Shown here in pieces: positions 42,100-50,750 of a stretch of 54,177 bases of DNA (within the stretch, counting starts at the first letter, position 1; every line of letters starts with the position of its first letter). Both the position numbers and the translations under genes were made by a program. Origin of the DNA: Oscillospiraceae bacterium (GTDB lineage: Bacteria > Bacillota > Clostridia > Oscillospirales > Oscillospiraceae); the NCBI GenBank assembly GCA_902795045.1, contig CADBJU010000022.1:1-54177 (forward strand), in the 5' to 3' direction. Under the pieces are notes generated by a model. That model made no database searches, was not told the origin of the DNA, and was given only the letters and a program-made list of their open reading frames with translations.

Positions 42100-43161
42100 A
42101 TGGCAGCCAAATATGTACGCCTTGCGGACGAACTTCGACAGCTGTGTTTCTCCCTGCAGCAGCAGGGGCAGACCAGGCTCCCCGGGGAGCAGACGCTGTG
42201 CGGCGACTATCACTGCAGCCGCGAGACGGTGCGGCACGCGCTGGAGTTTCTGGAAGAGGAGGGTCTGATTATCCGTATGCACGGCAGCGGCACCTATCTT
42301 TCCGGCGGCCCCGCCCGCGGCAGACGCATTGCCGTCGTGACAAGCTCTCTCGATACCTATCTCTATCCCCAGCTTTTCCGGGATCTGGAGCGGGTCTTCT
42401 CCGCTCAGGGCTTTTCCGTGGAGGCCTATGCTTCCGGCAACCGGGTCATGGAGGAGCGCGCCGTGCTGGAGCGGCTCTTGTCCGATCCGCCCGCGGGCAT
42501 TGTTCTCGAGGGCGCCAAAACCGCGCTTCCAAGCCCGAATCTGGACATGCTGGCAAGGATCGAAGCGCTGCGCATCCCGCTTGTCTTTCTGCATGCGAGT
42601 CTTCCCGTGCCGGAGGCTGCGCCCTGCGTTCAGGATGACAACGCGGGCGGCGCGGAGCTTCTGACCCGCTATCTGCTGGGTCGGGGCCACCGGGAGATCG
42701 CCGCCGTTTTGAAAAGCGACGACCGACAGGGGCATGAGCGCTACAAGGGCTTTCTCTCCACGCTACTGAAGGCGGGCTGTGCAGTACAGGAGGAGCGCAT
42801 TTTCTGGTTTGATACCGTACAGCGGGAGGCCCTGATCGCCGGGCGCGATGAGTGGATGTACGCCTTTATCCGGCGGCGGCTGCCCGGCTGCACCGCCGTG
42901 CTGTGCTACAACGACGAGATCGCCTACCCCCTGATCCACTGCCTGCGCGCGGAAGGTCTGCGCGTGCCGGAGGATATCGCGGTGGTGAGCTTTGACAACA
43001 GCCATTACTGCACAAGCGGCCCTGTGTCCATCACATCCCTGGCCCATGAGCGCCATCAGATGGGGAGCACCGCCGCCGGGGCCCTTCTGGATCTCATCCG
43101 CGGACGCAGCGCCGGCAGTGTGCAGCTCCCCTGGAGCATCCGGGAACGGGCCAGCGGTTAA
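42100..43161 (+). CDS. araR: AraR-like regulator: GntR DNA-binding domain plus LacI-type sugar-binding domain
   Basis: About 353 residues. The N-terminal winged helix of GntR type (LPGEQTLCGDYHCSRETVRH and ALEFLEEEGLIIRMHGSGTY, about 25-66) is followed by a periplasmic-binding-protein-like effector domain (RRIAVVTSSLDTYLYPQLF onward, VSFDNSHYC near 295). This hybrid is the AraR architecture of Bacillus, an L-arabinose-relieved repressor. It sits divergently beside the pentose operon, the expected target. The start at 42100 is the ATG before AAKYVRLADEL; the GGAAGGG upstream is a little far. Confidence 0.83.
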   Translation: MAAKYVRLADELRQLCFSLQQQGQTRLPGEQTLCGDYHCSRETVRHALEFLEEEGLIIRMHGSGTYLSGGPARGRRIAVVTSSLDTYLYPQLFRDLERVFSAQGFSVEAYASGNRVMEERAVLERLLSDPPAGIVLEGAKTALPSPNLDMLARIEALRIPLVFLHASLPVPEAAPCVQDDNAGGAELLTRYLLGRGHREIAAVLKSDDRQGHERYKGFLSTLLKAGCAVQEERIFWFDTVQREALIAGRDEWMYAFIRRRLPGCTAVLCYNDEIAYPLIHCLRAEGLRVPEDIAVVSFDNSHYCTSGPVSITSLAHERHQMGSTAAGALLDLIRGRSAGSVQLPWSIRERASG

Positions 43162-43165
43162 GGTA

Positions 43166-44140
43166 TCAATATTCTCTATCCCGGATCACTTCGTCCGTCA
43201 GCATGTCTCTGTCGAAGGCAAGCTCGTCCACGAAGGTAAGCTTTGCGGGGGTGCTGCCGTTTTCGAGCTGCTCCAGCAGAGCCGCGACCCGCGGACCGTG
43301 GAGCGGATTGCACTCCACGCACAGGCTGATCTTTCCGTCACGGCAGAGCTCCAGCGCCCTGCGCACCGCGTCAAAGGAGAGGACCATGATCTCCCCCTCT
43401 CCGCCGCAGGGGATGCCTGCCTCCTCCAGCGCCCGTATGGCTCCAAAAGTCATGTTGTCGTTCTCGCTGTAGATCACGTCGATCTTCTGCCCGGTCTGCA
43501 GAAAGTCGCGCATCAGCTCATAGCTTTTAGCCTCCGTATACTCGCCGGGGAGCTGCGCCGCGATTTCCCAGTTGGGATGGGCCTCCACCGCCTCCGTAAG
43601 CGCCCGGGTACGCAGGAGCTGCGCTGTGGCGCCGTAGGTGCCCTGAATATGCAGGATGCGGATCGGCTCCTGTTCGCGCCCCTGCGCCTTTAGCTGCTCC
43701 TCCAGCCAGCGAACCGCCCGGCGGCCCTCCGCCAGGAAGTCCGACCCGACCCAGCTCGTATACAGACTGTCATCCGAGACGGAGATACGGCGGTCCACGA
43801 TGATGACAGGGATGCCGCTGCCCTTTGCCTCCTGCAGCACGTCATCCCAGCCGGACTCGGTGATGGGGGCCAGCACGATATAATCCACATCCTGCTGGAT
43901 AAAATTGCGGATCGCCAGCAGCTGGTTTTCCTGGCGCTGTTTGGCGTTGTCGAACAGCAGCTCATATCCGTTTGCTTCACTCAGCGCAGCTGTCATCGAA
44001 GCGGTATTGGCGATACGCCAGTCCGACTCCGAACCGACCTGGGAAAAACCGACGCGGATCAAATGTTCTTCCGCCGGCCCCGAAGCGCTGCAGCCTGTCA
44101 GCAGCACGGCAAGCAGCAGGCAAAGCAGTGCTTTTTTCAT
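43166..44140 (-). CDS. Sugar-binding lipoprotein of a three-component sensor system
   Basis: A 324-residue YtfQ-like binding protein with lipobox LLTGC (about 14-18). It is a paralog of 40654-41637: VGFSQVGSESDWRIANTASM, DYIVLAPITESGWDDVL, VIIVDRRIS, EIMVLSFDAVRRAL. It has no transporter of its own. It is the last gene of an operon with a sensor kinase and a response regulator and overlaps the kinase by ATGA, so it most likely delivers the sugar signal to that kinase, as XylFII does with LytS in clostridia. Confidence 0.85.
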   Translation of the reverse strand: MKKALLCLLLAVLLTGCSASGPAEEHLIRVGFSQVGSESDWRIANTASMTAALSEANGYELLFDNAKQRQENQLLAIRNFIQQDVDYIVLAPITESGWDDVLQEAKGSGIPVIIVDRRISVSDDSLYTSWVGSDFLAEGRRAVRWLEEQLKAQGREQEPIRILHIQGTYGATAQLLRTRALTEAVEAHPNWEIAAQLPGEYTEAKSYELMRDFLQTGQKIDVIYSENDNMTFGAIRALEEAGIPCGGEGEIMVLSFDAVRRALELCRDGKISLCVECNPLHGPRVAALLEQLENGSTPAKLTFVDELAFDRDMLTDEVIRDREY

Positions 44141-45558
44141 AGTTCCTCCTTATGCGCGGGAAAGCGTATGGTGACGACCGTCCCGTTCCCTTCCTCACTG
44201 TCGATCTGAAAGGCCAGTGCCTCACCGTACATCAGCTTCAGACGCTTGTAAGAGGCCTGCAGACCGAATCCCTGCCCCTCGTCCGACTCCAGTGACTCAC
44301 GCAGCTGCCGGAGCTTTTCCTCCGACATGCCGATGCCCGTGTCGCGCACGGTCACCTCGGCCCGGTCGCCGATGGGACGGCTGCTGATCGTGATGACGCC
44401 GCCGCCGCGCTTGGCCTTGATCCCGTGATAGAGCGCGTTTTCCGCCAGCGGCTGGAGTGTCAGCTTGGGGACGCGGCACTCGTCCAGAAGGGGATCCATA
44501 TCGATCTCAAAGCGGAGGATATCCGAATAGCGCACCCGCTGGATCTCCAGATAGCTGCGGACATGAAGCGCCTCCTCGCGCAGGCTGACGATGTCCTTTC
44601 CGTTGGACAGGAAGGAGCGAAAGTAGGTGGAGAGACTTGAGACCATCTCTACCGCCTCTTCATTCTTCCCCGTCTCCACCAGCCATACGATCGCGTCGAG
44701 CGTGTTATAGAGAAAGTGCGGATTGATCTGCGCCTGCACCAGGGCAAGCTCCATGCGGCGCAGGCGGTCCTGCTCCTGCCGGTTCAGCGCCATCTGCTCT
44801 TTAAGCCGGGCAGCCATCTCCTCCACGCCCTCGCCGAGGGCGCGCAGCTTGCTGTCCTCCGCCTCTACCGGCGGTCGGACGGAGAGATCTCCCTGCCCGA
44901 TCTCCATCACGCGGCCGTACAGATCGTCGATGGGCTGCGTAATGCTGCGTGTGATGCGGAAGCTCCGGCGCAGAGAAACGACAATGACCACCAGCATGAT
45001 CCCCACAGAGAGGATCAATCCCGCCGCGAGCCACACATTCTGCGTGTGCCGCAGCGCCGCGAGCTCTCCGGCTTCGTGATACAGATACGTGTACATGTAT
45101 TCCTCGATCAGCTGGGTGATCACATAAATGTTGGTCTCCAGCTGGTGGATCCTGAGGTCATAGCCCTCGGTGGCCCGGATATCGGCGATACAGTCCTTCA
45201 AGTTGACGCACAGGTTCAGAACGCTGCTCGCGGCCCGGCGGCTGTCCCGGTTTCGGGTATCAGCCAGGAGCTTGGCGGCAAGCGCCTCGGCGGTGTTTAC
45301 CTCGTCGTCCGGTGTCTCGTCGCTGCTGCCGCTGACGAAGTAATACATTTTCAGGTCCACTTCGTTCTTGAAGTTCTGATTGAAGCGGGAGGCCGTGGAG
45401 ATGTTCCGGCTGATCTGGGCATAGCGCAGGCTGTAGAGCAAAAAAACCAGCAGAATAAATACCGCCAGTACGCAAAGCGGGATCGTCAGGCTCCATATCA
45501 GCTTCCGGATGCGGCTGCTGATGGAGGCCGGGTCCCGTGGCGCGCTCTCTCTTTTCAT
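44137..45558 (-). CDS. YesM/LytS-type sensor histidine kinase
   Basis: A 473-residue kinase: helix at about 25-47, extracytoplasmic region to about 175, second helix at about 178-200, HAMP, then His_kinase with QINPHFLYNTLDAIVWL (about 283-299, phospho-histidine in PHF) and an ATPase domain with LAENALYHGIKAK, DTGIGM and GFGLQASYKRL. It overlaps both neighbours by ATGA, response regulator upstream and binding lipoprotein downstream. It presumably senses an outside pentose through that lipoprotein. Confidence 0.9.
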   Translation of the reverse strand: MKRESAPRDPASISSRIRKLIWSLTIPLCVLAVFILLVFLLYSLRYAQISRNISTASRFNQNFKNEVDLKMYYFVSGSSDETPDDEVNTAEALAAKLLADTRNRDSRRAASSVLNLCVNLKDCIADIRATEGYDLRIHQLETNIYVITQLIEEYMYTYLYHEAGELAALRHTQNVWLAAGLILSVGIMLVVIVVSLRRSFRITRSITQPIDDLYGRVMEIGQGDLSVRPPVEAEDSKLRALGEGVEEMAARLKEQMALNRQEQDRLRRMELALVQAQINPHFLYNTLDAIVWLVETGKNEEAVEMVSSLSTYFRSFLSNGKDIVSLREEALHVRSYLEIQRVRYSDILRFEIDMDPLLDECRVPKLTLQPLAENALYHGIKAKRGGGVITISSRPIGDRAEVTVRDTGIGMSEEKLRQLRESLESDEGQGFGLQASYKRLKLMYGEALAFQIDSEEGNGTVVTIRFPAHKEEL

Positions 45559-47150
45559 TTCTCCGCCTCTCCCGCACGGAACTCCCGCGGCGTGCAGCCC
45601 TGCGTCTTTTTGAACACAAAGCTGAAATAGCGGGGATCACGGTAGCCGACCTCCGCCGCCACTTCTCCGCTGCGTTTTCCGCCCTGCCGCAGCAGCTGCC
45701 TTGCGCGGGCCATGCGTTTCTGGGTCAGATACTCCACAAACGAAAGGCCCATCTTCTGGCTGAACACGGCGCTGAGATAATTTGTGCTGACATTGATGGC
45801 GCGCGCTACCGTGTTCAGGGAGATGTTTTCCTCCGTGTAGTGGAGGTCGATGTATTCGATGGCACTGTCTACGATCCCGCCGCCTTGCCGGATGGTTTCC
45901 TCATCCCGCATGGCGATCGCGCAGTGCAGGACCTGTGTAAAATAGGAGCGCAGCTTGAGCGGGGCATCCAGCTGCGGCTGCGGCAGGCGCTTTGCAAGCT
46001 CCTCCCGTTCAAGCCCCAGCTTTTCGGCAGCGGCCAGCGCGTTGATGCGCGCGCTGAGCAGCAGATAATGCCGGAACATCAGAGACTCACAGGCCTCCCC
46101 CAGACCGTCGAAAAACTCATTGGTAAAATCTTCGATCTCCGTCTCAAGACCGTTTTGAATAAAGCGCTGGATCAGGGTGGGGTCCAGACGCCCCTGATCG
46201 GCCGCGCTGTATGCACTGAGCTTGCCACTGCGCTCGGCCATCTCCGTTTTCAGGATATGGGTGTTCGGCATCAGATGCCGGTAGGCCAGGGCGTGATTTG
46301 CCGCAGCATAGCAGCGCGGCAGGCTGCTGAGGCGCTCGGTCGGCTTGCCGACTGCCACATACCAGTCCACCGCTGCCTCAACACCGGCACAGCGCTGTTC
46401 GATAAGCTCCGCGCAGCGCTTTGTCATCGCCTCGATCTGGCCTCTGTTCCCCTTGAGCAGCACCGCGTAGCTCAGGGCGCTGCCGCGAAACACCAGAAAA
46501 TCCGGATATTGCAGGAAATCCTGCAGCAGATTATCCTGCAGCGCCGCGCTCTGCTCACTGTAGGCGGTTATGTTTTCCTTCGGCTGCAGGGTAAAAAGGA
46601 CAATGTTGTAGGCCTCCGCGTCCAGCTCCAGCTCCAGGCGGTCCGCCTGCTCGTAGATTTCCGGAACGGACAGCTCGCCGCCGACCAGCTTTTCGAAAAA
46701 CACGCGCCTGGCATAGTGCTCATACTCCTGCGACTCGCGGACAAAGCGGCGGCGGTAATCCTGCTGGTCCCGCTCCTCTTCAATGTGCGCTTTTGTCTGC
46801 TCCAGCGCCTGGATCATGCTGGCCCTGGTGACGGGCTTGAGCAGGTATTGATCCACATGCAGTTCGATCGCCTGCTGTGCGTATGCGAAATCATCGTAAC
46901 CGGAGAGGATGATGATCTTTGTGGCAGGCAGCTCCTTGCTGACAAGGCGGCTGAACGCCAGACCGTCCATGAACGGCATCTTGATGTCCGTGATCAAAAC
47001 GTCCGGCTTGATCTTTCGCACCAGCGGCAGCGCCATTTCCCCGTCGGAAGCTTCCCCCGCAAAGACGAAACCATATTGCTCCCAGGGGATCATGTCCCGC
47101 AGGCCTTCCCGCACCAGGCGCTCGTCTTCCGTCAAAAAAACTTTAAGCAT
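45555..47150 (-). CDS. YesN-type response regulator with AraC DNA-binding domain
   Basis: A 531-residue regulator. Receiver domain 1-120 with the phospho-acceptor aspartate in VLITDIKMPFMDG (about 54-66) and acidic pair LTEDERLVREGL near the start; a long central region; and two AraC helix-turn-helices at the end (ISLNTVARAINVSTNYLSAV and AAEVGYRDPRYFSFVFKK). GGGAGGCATCTGA precedes the ATG. First gene of the sensor operon; probable target is the adjacent pentose importer operon. Confidence 0.9.
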   Translation of the reverse strand: MLKVFLTEDERLVREGLRDMIPWEQYGFVFAGEASDGEMALPLVRKIKPDVLITDIKMPFMDGLAFSRLVSKELPATKIIILSGYDDFAYAQQAIELHVDQYLLKPVTRASMIQALEQTKAHIEEERDQQDYRRRFVRESQEYEHYARRVFFEKLVGGELSVPEIYEQADRLELELDAEAYNIVLFTLQPKENITAYSEQSAALQDNLLQDFLQYPDFLVFRGSALSYAVLLKGNRGQIEAMTKRCAELIEQRCAGVEAAVDWYVAVGKPTERLSSLPRCYAAANHALAYRHLMPNTHILKTEMAERSGKLSAYSAADQGRLDPTLIQRFIQNGLETEIEDFTNEFFDGLGEACESLMFRHYLLLSARINALAAAEKLGLEREELAKRLPQPQLDAPLKLRSYFTQVLHCAIAMRDEETIRQGGGIVDSAIEYIDLHYTEENISLNTVARAINVSTNYLSAVFSQKMGLSFVEYLTQKRMARARQLLRQGGKRSGEVAAEVGYRDPRYFSFVFKKTQGCTPREFRAGEAEK

Positions 47151-47246
47151 TCAGATGCCTCCCTGTTTTCGTCCGCATACCAATGAAATTGCCTGTCTCT
47201 GTCCGCGGAGCTTCCCGATTATGGGTACACCGTGCGGCTCTGTTCA

Positions 47247-48128
47247 TTATAAGGAGATTTCTCTTTCCAGCCACTCCCGGTCCTGAAGCAGTCTGTCCAG
47301 CGTCTGCATGAACGGGACAAGCTCCGCCGTGTCCAGCGCACGATGGTCGAACGCAATCGTGATCGGGACGATCTCGGAGGCGCAGATCCTGCCCTCATCA
47401 TCCACCACGGCTCGCTTCTGCACCGCGCCGATGCCCAGCGCGCACAGCTGCGGCGGTATGATTTCCAGGATTGTGCAGCTCCCTTTCCATTGCTTATACA
47501 GGGAACCCATGTTTGACACCGTGATGCTGCCCTGCCTGATGTTCTCCGGCGTAAGCCGGTCGTTGCTCCCTGCGCTTTTCCGCCTCTCGATCCGGACTCT
47601 CCCGGGGCCGAGCTTTGCGCCCAGCAGACGTCCGACCGCTTTCGGAATGTTCCCTTTCCGCAGCTCGGAAAAGGTGTCCTCCAGGCCGGTCCGGTACAGG
47701 ACGCGGTCCATATAGGTGTTCTCGATCCGTGCCCGGAACGCCGCGACCAGCGCCTGTATCTCGTGGACGGACCTGCCCTCCATGTGCGGCAGATTGATCG
47801 TCGTCATCTTCCCGTCGCCATAGGTGATCGGGAGGGAGATGTCAATATGTTCCAGCGTCGTCACCTTTCCGCTCACAAGCCACGGGCTGAACTTGATATG
47901 CCCGTTCATCCTGGGGCAGGCCTTGATCCCCTCAATCAGAACTCGGAGGATCGCGGAATTGAAGCTGATCCTCTCGTCGGATGCCCGGCCGCGGTTATAG
48001 CTTCGCAGCGCGTCCATCAGTAACTCTGCGTCCGCGTCATAGACGATGCAGACATGCGGGACGGTTTTCCAGCCCTCCGAGGTCATATTGGCGATGATCT
48101 TGCGGGAGATGTCAAAATATTCTGTCAT
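47247..48128 (-). CDS. Stand-alone E2-type (2-oxoacid dehydrogenase) acyltransferase domain protein
   Basis: A 293-residue protein corresponding to the catalytic domain of dihydrolipoyl acyltransferases only. It has no lipoyl or E1/E3-binding domain. FDISRKIIANMTSEGWKTVP is at the start, SITVSNMGSLYKQW in the middle, and the catalytic ITIAFDHRALDTAEL near 260 (histidine present, usual DG changed to DT). Chloramphenicol-acetyltransferase fold; substrate unknown. The start at 48128 follows AGGCAGGGAAGAAACCC. It is bordered by remnants that match the SDR-DUF188 locus 2.6 kb away. Confidence 0.78.
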   Translation of the reverse strand: MTEYFDISRKIIANMTSEGWKTVPHVCIVYDADAELLMDALRSYNRGRASDERISFNSAILRVLIEGIKACPRMNGHIKFSPWLVSGKVTTLEHIDISLPITYGDGKMTTINLPHMEGRSVHEIQALVAAFRARIENTYMDRVLYRTGLEDTFSELRKGNIPKAVGRLLGAKLGPGRVRIERRKSAGSNDRLTPENIRQGSITVSNMGSLYKQWKGSCTILEIIPPQLCALGIGAVQKRAVVDDEGRICASEIVPITIAFDHRALDTAELVPFMQTLDRLLQDREWLEREISL

Positions 48129-48147
48129 GGGTTTCTTCCCTGCCTCT

Positions 48148-48204
48148 TCAGAGCGTGTCAAACGCTGCTGTCAATCTTTCAAAGCTCACCGTAAAGTGCC
48201 GACA
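48148..48204 (-). pseudogene. 3' remnant of a DUF188 gene
   Basis: Minus-strand translation gives CRHFTVSFERLTAAFDTL-stop, matching the end of the intact DUF188 protein at 50751-51200 (DRRFAESFERLIAELETL-stop). DNA identity runs on past the stop (CCTCTTCAGAGCG). Only about 18 codons remain. Confidence 0.75.
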
Positions 48205-48278
48205 GGATGAGTATATCACAGAAACCGGATGGTGAAAACCATAAATGAACACGCCAAAGACTATTTGTTATTTCGGTA

Positions 48279-48310
48279 GATTGCCGACTATCTTTGTGAT
48301 ATACTTATTG
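48279..48310 (+). promoter_or_regulatory. Extended -10 promoter, copy of the polymerase-operon motif
   Basis: GATTGCCGACTATCTTT then GTGATATACTTAT. TATACT at 48300-48305 with a TGA extension. 26 of 32 bases equal 28717-28748. It drives the D-cysteine desulfhydrase-type gene. Confidence 0.55.
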
Positions 48311-48359
48311 CAAATCAACAGGCAGCAAGTCAAAGCGCAGGAGGAAGGAGAGCACATAT

Positions 48360-49307
48360 ATGAAATCCATTGACAGCTTCCCGAGGATCAGGCTGGGCAT
48401 TCTGCCGACGCCGATCCATAAGCTCGAAAACATCAGCAGTCTCCTCGGCAGAAACATCTATATCAAACGCGACGATTTGACCGGGCTGGGGCTCGGCGGA
48501 AACAAGATCCGCAAGCTCGAATTTCTTCTGGCCGACGCGAAGGCGCAGGGCGCGGAGGTCGTTTTCACGACCGGCGGCGCGCAGTCCAACCATGCCATGC
48601 TGACCGCCGCGGCGGCGGGGAAGCTGGGGATGAAGGCTGTGCTCGTGCTGAAAAAGCGCGGCGTGACCGACTGCGTGGGCAATCAGCTTTTAGAGCGTCT
48701 GATGGGGACGGACGTGAGATTCGTCGATACCGATGATTACGCCGACATTTATGAAGAGATGGACCGGCTCGGCAAAGAGATGGGCAGGCCGTACTACAAG
48801 ATCCCCTGCGGCGGGTCGAACGCTCTCGGCGCGCTGGGTTATGTGGCGTGTGCCGGGGAGATCGCGGAGCAGGGGCTGCACTTTGACCACATCATCTGCG
48901 CGGAAGGCAGCGGCGGCACGATGGCGGGTCTCGCCCTCGGCGCCAAGCTGTTTCTGCCCGGGACGACGGTCCACGGCATGATGGTCGACACCGATCCCTT
49001 TGATGAGATCACGCCTGCCCTGATGCGGGAAACGGCGGCGCTGCTGGAGATTTCCCCGGAGATCACGCCGCAGGATTACCCCCTTCGGGACATGTGCGGC
49101 CCCGGCTACGCAATCGCCTCGGAGGCCGGGAACGCCGCCGTCTTGCTGGTGGCGGCGCGTGAAGGGATCTTCCTCGATCCGGTTTACACCGGAAAGGCGT
49201 TCGCGGGCCTGCTGGAGCTGGCGAAAGAGGGGGCCTTTGCCGAGACGGACAACATCCTGTTTCTGCACTCGGGCGGCGCCGGCGGGCTTTTTGCCATCAA
49301 GATGTGA
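48360..49307 (+). CDS. D-cysteine desulfhydrase / ACC-deaminase-family PLP enzyme
   Basis: A 315-residue fold-type II PLP enzyme. The PLP lysine is in GLGGNKIRKLEFLLADA (about 43-59), the phosphate-binding residues in TTGGAQSNHAMLTAAAAGK (about 73-91), and EGSGGTMAGLALGAK lies near 182. This is the family of D-cysteine desulfhydrase, which makes pyruvate, sulfide and ammonia from D-cysteine; ACC deaminase and L-cysteate lyases are close relatives, so the substrate is uncertain. AGGAGGAAGGAGAG precedes the ATG. Monocistronic. Confidence 0.85.
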   Translation: MKSIDSFPRIRLGILPTPIHKLENISSLLGRNIYIKRDDLTGLGLGGNKIRKLEFLLADAKAQGAEVVFTTGGAQSNHAMLTAAAAGKLGMKAVLVLKKRGVTDCVGNQLLERLMGTDVRFVDTDDYADIYEEMDRLGKEMGRPYYKIPCGGSNALGALGYVACAGEIAEQGLHFDHIICAEGSGGTMAGLALGAKLFLPGTTVHGMMVDTDPFDEITPALMRETAALLEISPEITPQDYPLRDMCGPGYAIASEAGNAAVLLVAAREGIFLDPVYTGKAFAGLLELAKEGAFAETDNILFLHSGGAGGLFAIKM

Positions 49308-49541
49308 GCCTGCGATAAGCGCAAAACAAAGGATATACGCCTTTCGCTATGATCTATAAGCGAAGATATCATGATGTCAGGTCGACAAATCGGGATTTAG
49401 CTGACAGAAAGGACAGCCATAGATGAAAAGGGCTTGTCGTCAGGTTCCGACTTGGTTCAATGAGGGGATACAATGAGATCACAAGGCCTGTAAGATTTTT
49501 TACGTGGTCGATCTCCGCAATTCCTCTTCCGGAGGGCGCCC

Positions 49542-49770
49542 TCAAGCTGCCGGAGACGTATTATCTAGCCCAGCTTGAAAGCTGCCCGGACATTCTGGAC
49601 GCAAAGCAGGTCATCGAGCTGACCGGCTATGGCACCACCGCCGTCCACCGCTGGCTCTCCTCCGGCAAGCTCAAAAGCTTTCTCTGCGGCAACAAGCGCC
49701 GGATCCCAAAGAAATTCCTGCTGGCCTTCCTGCTGTCAAAGACGTACAGCGAAATCCCCCCACAAGCGAA
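49542..49770 (+). pseudogene. Truncated copy of the HTH gene at 52672-53211
   Basis: The translation LPETYYLAQLESCPDILDAK and the following 50 residues match the C-terminal HTH of the protein at 52672-53211 at about 90 percent, and the DNA is almost as similar (49548-49767 versus about 52939-53157). The N-terminal HTH is missing and the frame runs into unrelated sequence after 49770. 49308-49541 holds nothing else I recognise. Confidence 0.8.
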
Positions 49771-49808
49771 AGAGCTCGGGCTGAGTGAACTGCTATATTG
49801 CGAAAAGG

Positions 49809-49846
49809 GCCGCACGGTGTACCAATTATGGGGTACACCGTGCGGC
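49809..49846 (-). terminator. Terminator with long stem, minus strand
   Basis: GCCGCACGGTGTACC / GGTACACCGTGCGGC around AATTATGG, followed on the minus strand by CCTTTTCG. It ends the DUF188-SDR transcript. One arm of it is repeated at about 47224-47240. Confidence 0.8.
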
Positions 49847-49943
49847 TCTGTGTATGATAAGGAGACTTCTCTTTTCAGCCTGCCGAGGTCACGCGGGCAA
49901 CGATCTTGCGGAATCGTAAATTATTCTGCTCTGAGTCTCTGCC

Positions 49944-50735
49944 TTACTTTGCATAGATTTCTCCGACAAGATCAGCCAGAACCTTTGTCGGCAGCAGGCG
50001 GGTCAGAAATACGAAAAGCTTATACTTTCCGCCGAGCGTACAGAGGACTGGCACCTTCGGCTGGAGCGCCTTCCCCGCCACATATTCCCCGGCTTTCTCC
50101 GCCGTGATCCCCGTCTGCTCATCGTGCTCCATGACCGCGACGCTGCGGGAGATGCGCCCGCCGTATGCCTCGTCCCCGTCTGGGTTCTTTCTCCGGGCAG
50201 CCGTGAACCCGGTCGCAATATCGCCCGGCATGATGGCACAGACCTCGATCCCGTAGGGCTTGACCTCGCTGTAGAGGGCCATTGTGTAGGTACGCACCGC
50301 CGCCTTGGAGGCGGAGTAATAAGCCTGAAACGGAATCGCAATCGGCGCGGCGACCGAGCTCATGTTGATGATGCGGCCATAGCCCTGCCGGTGCATGATC
50401 GGCAGCACCGCACGGTTTACGCGGACCATGCCGAAGAAGTTCACGTCAAACTGCCGTTTTGCCTCTTCCGTATCCGTATATTCGATCGCGCCGGAGATGC
50501 CGAACCCGGCGTTGTTGATCACGACATCGATGTGCTTCTCCCGGTCCAGAATATGTTCGATTGCCCGGCGGACCTGGTCCTCGTCTGTGACATCAGCCTG
50601 AATGTGCATGGCGGCGTCTGTCCCGCTTTCTCTCCGGCTGAGCTCGTAGACCCGGCAGCCTTTTTGGGACAGGATACGCGCTGCCTGCAGGCCGATGCCG
50701 CTCGTGCCCCCGGTAATGACGATTACTTTATCCAT
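49944..50735 (-). CDS. Short-chain dehydrogenase/reductase
   Basis: A 263-residue SDR: cofactor loop ITGGTSGIGLQAARIL (about 7-22), NNAGFG (about 81-86), catalytic serine in INMSSVAAPIAIP (about 132) and YYSASKAA with the Tyr-x3-Lys pair (about 146-151). An arginine-rich SRRESG after strand 2 hints at NADP. Substrate unknown. It follows the DUF188 gene by 15 bases. Between it and the terminator (49853-49885) lies a short stretch matching the 3' end of the E2-like gene. Confidence 0.87.
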   Translation of the reverse strand: MDKVIVITGGTSGIGLQAARILSQKGCRVYELSRRESGTDAAMHIQADVTDEDQVRRAIEHILDREKHIDVVINNAGFGISGAIEYTDTEEAKRQFDVNFFGMVRVNRAVLPIMHRQGYGRIINMSSVAAPIAIPFQAYYSASKAAVRTYTMALYSEVKPYGIEVCAIMPGDIATGFTAARRKNPDGDEAYGGRISRSVAVMEHDEQTGITAEKAGEYVAGKALQPKVPVLCTLGGKYKLFVFLTRLLPTKVLADLVGEIYAK

Positions 50736-50750
50736 ACTATTTATACCTCT

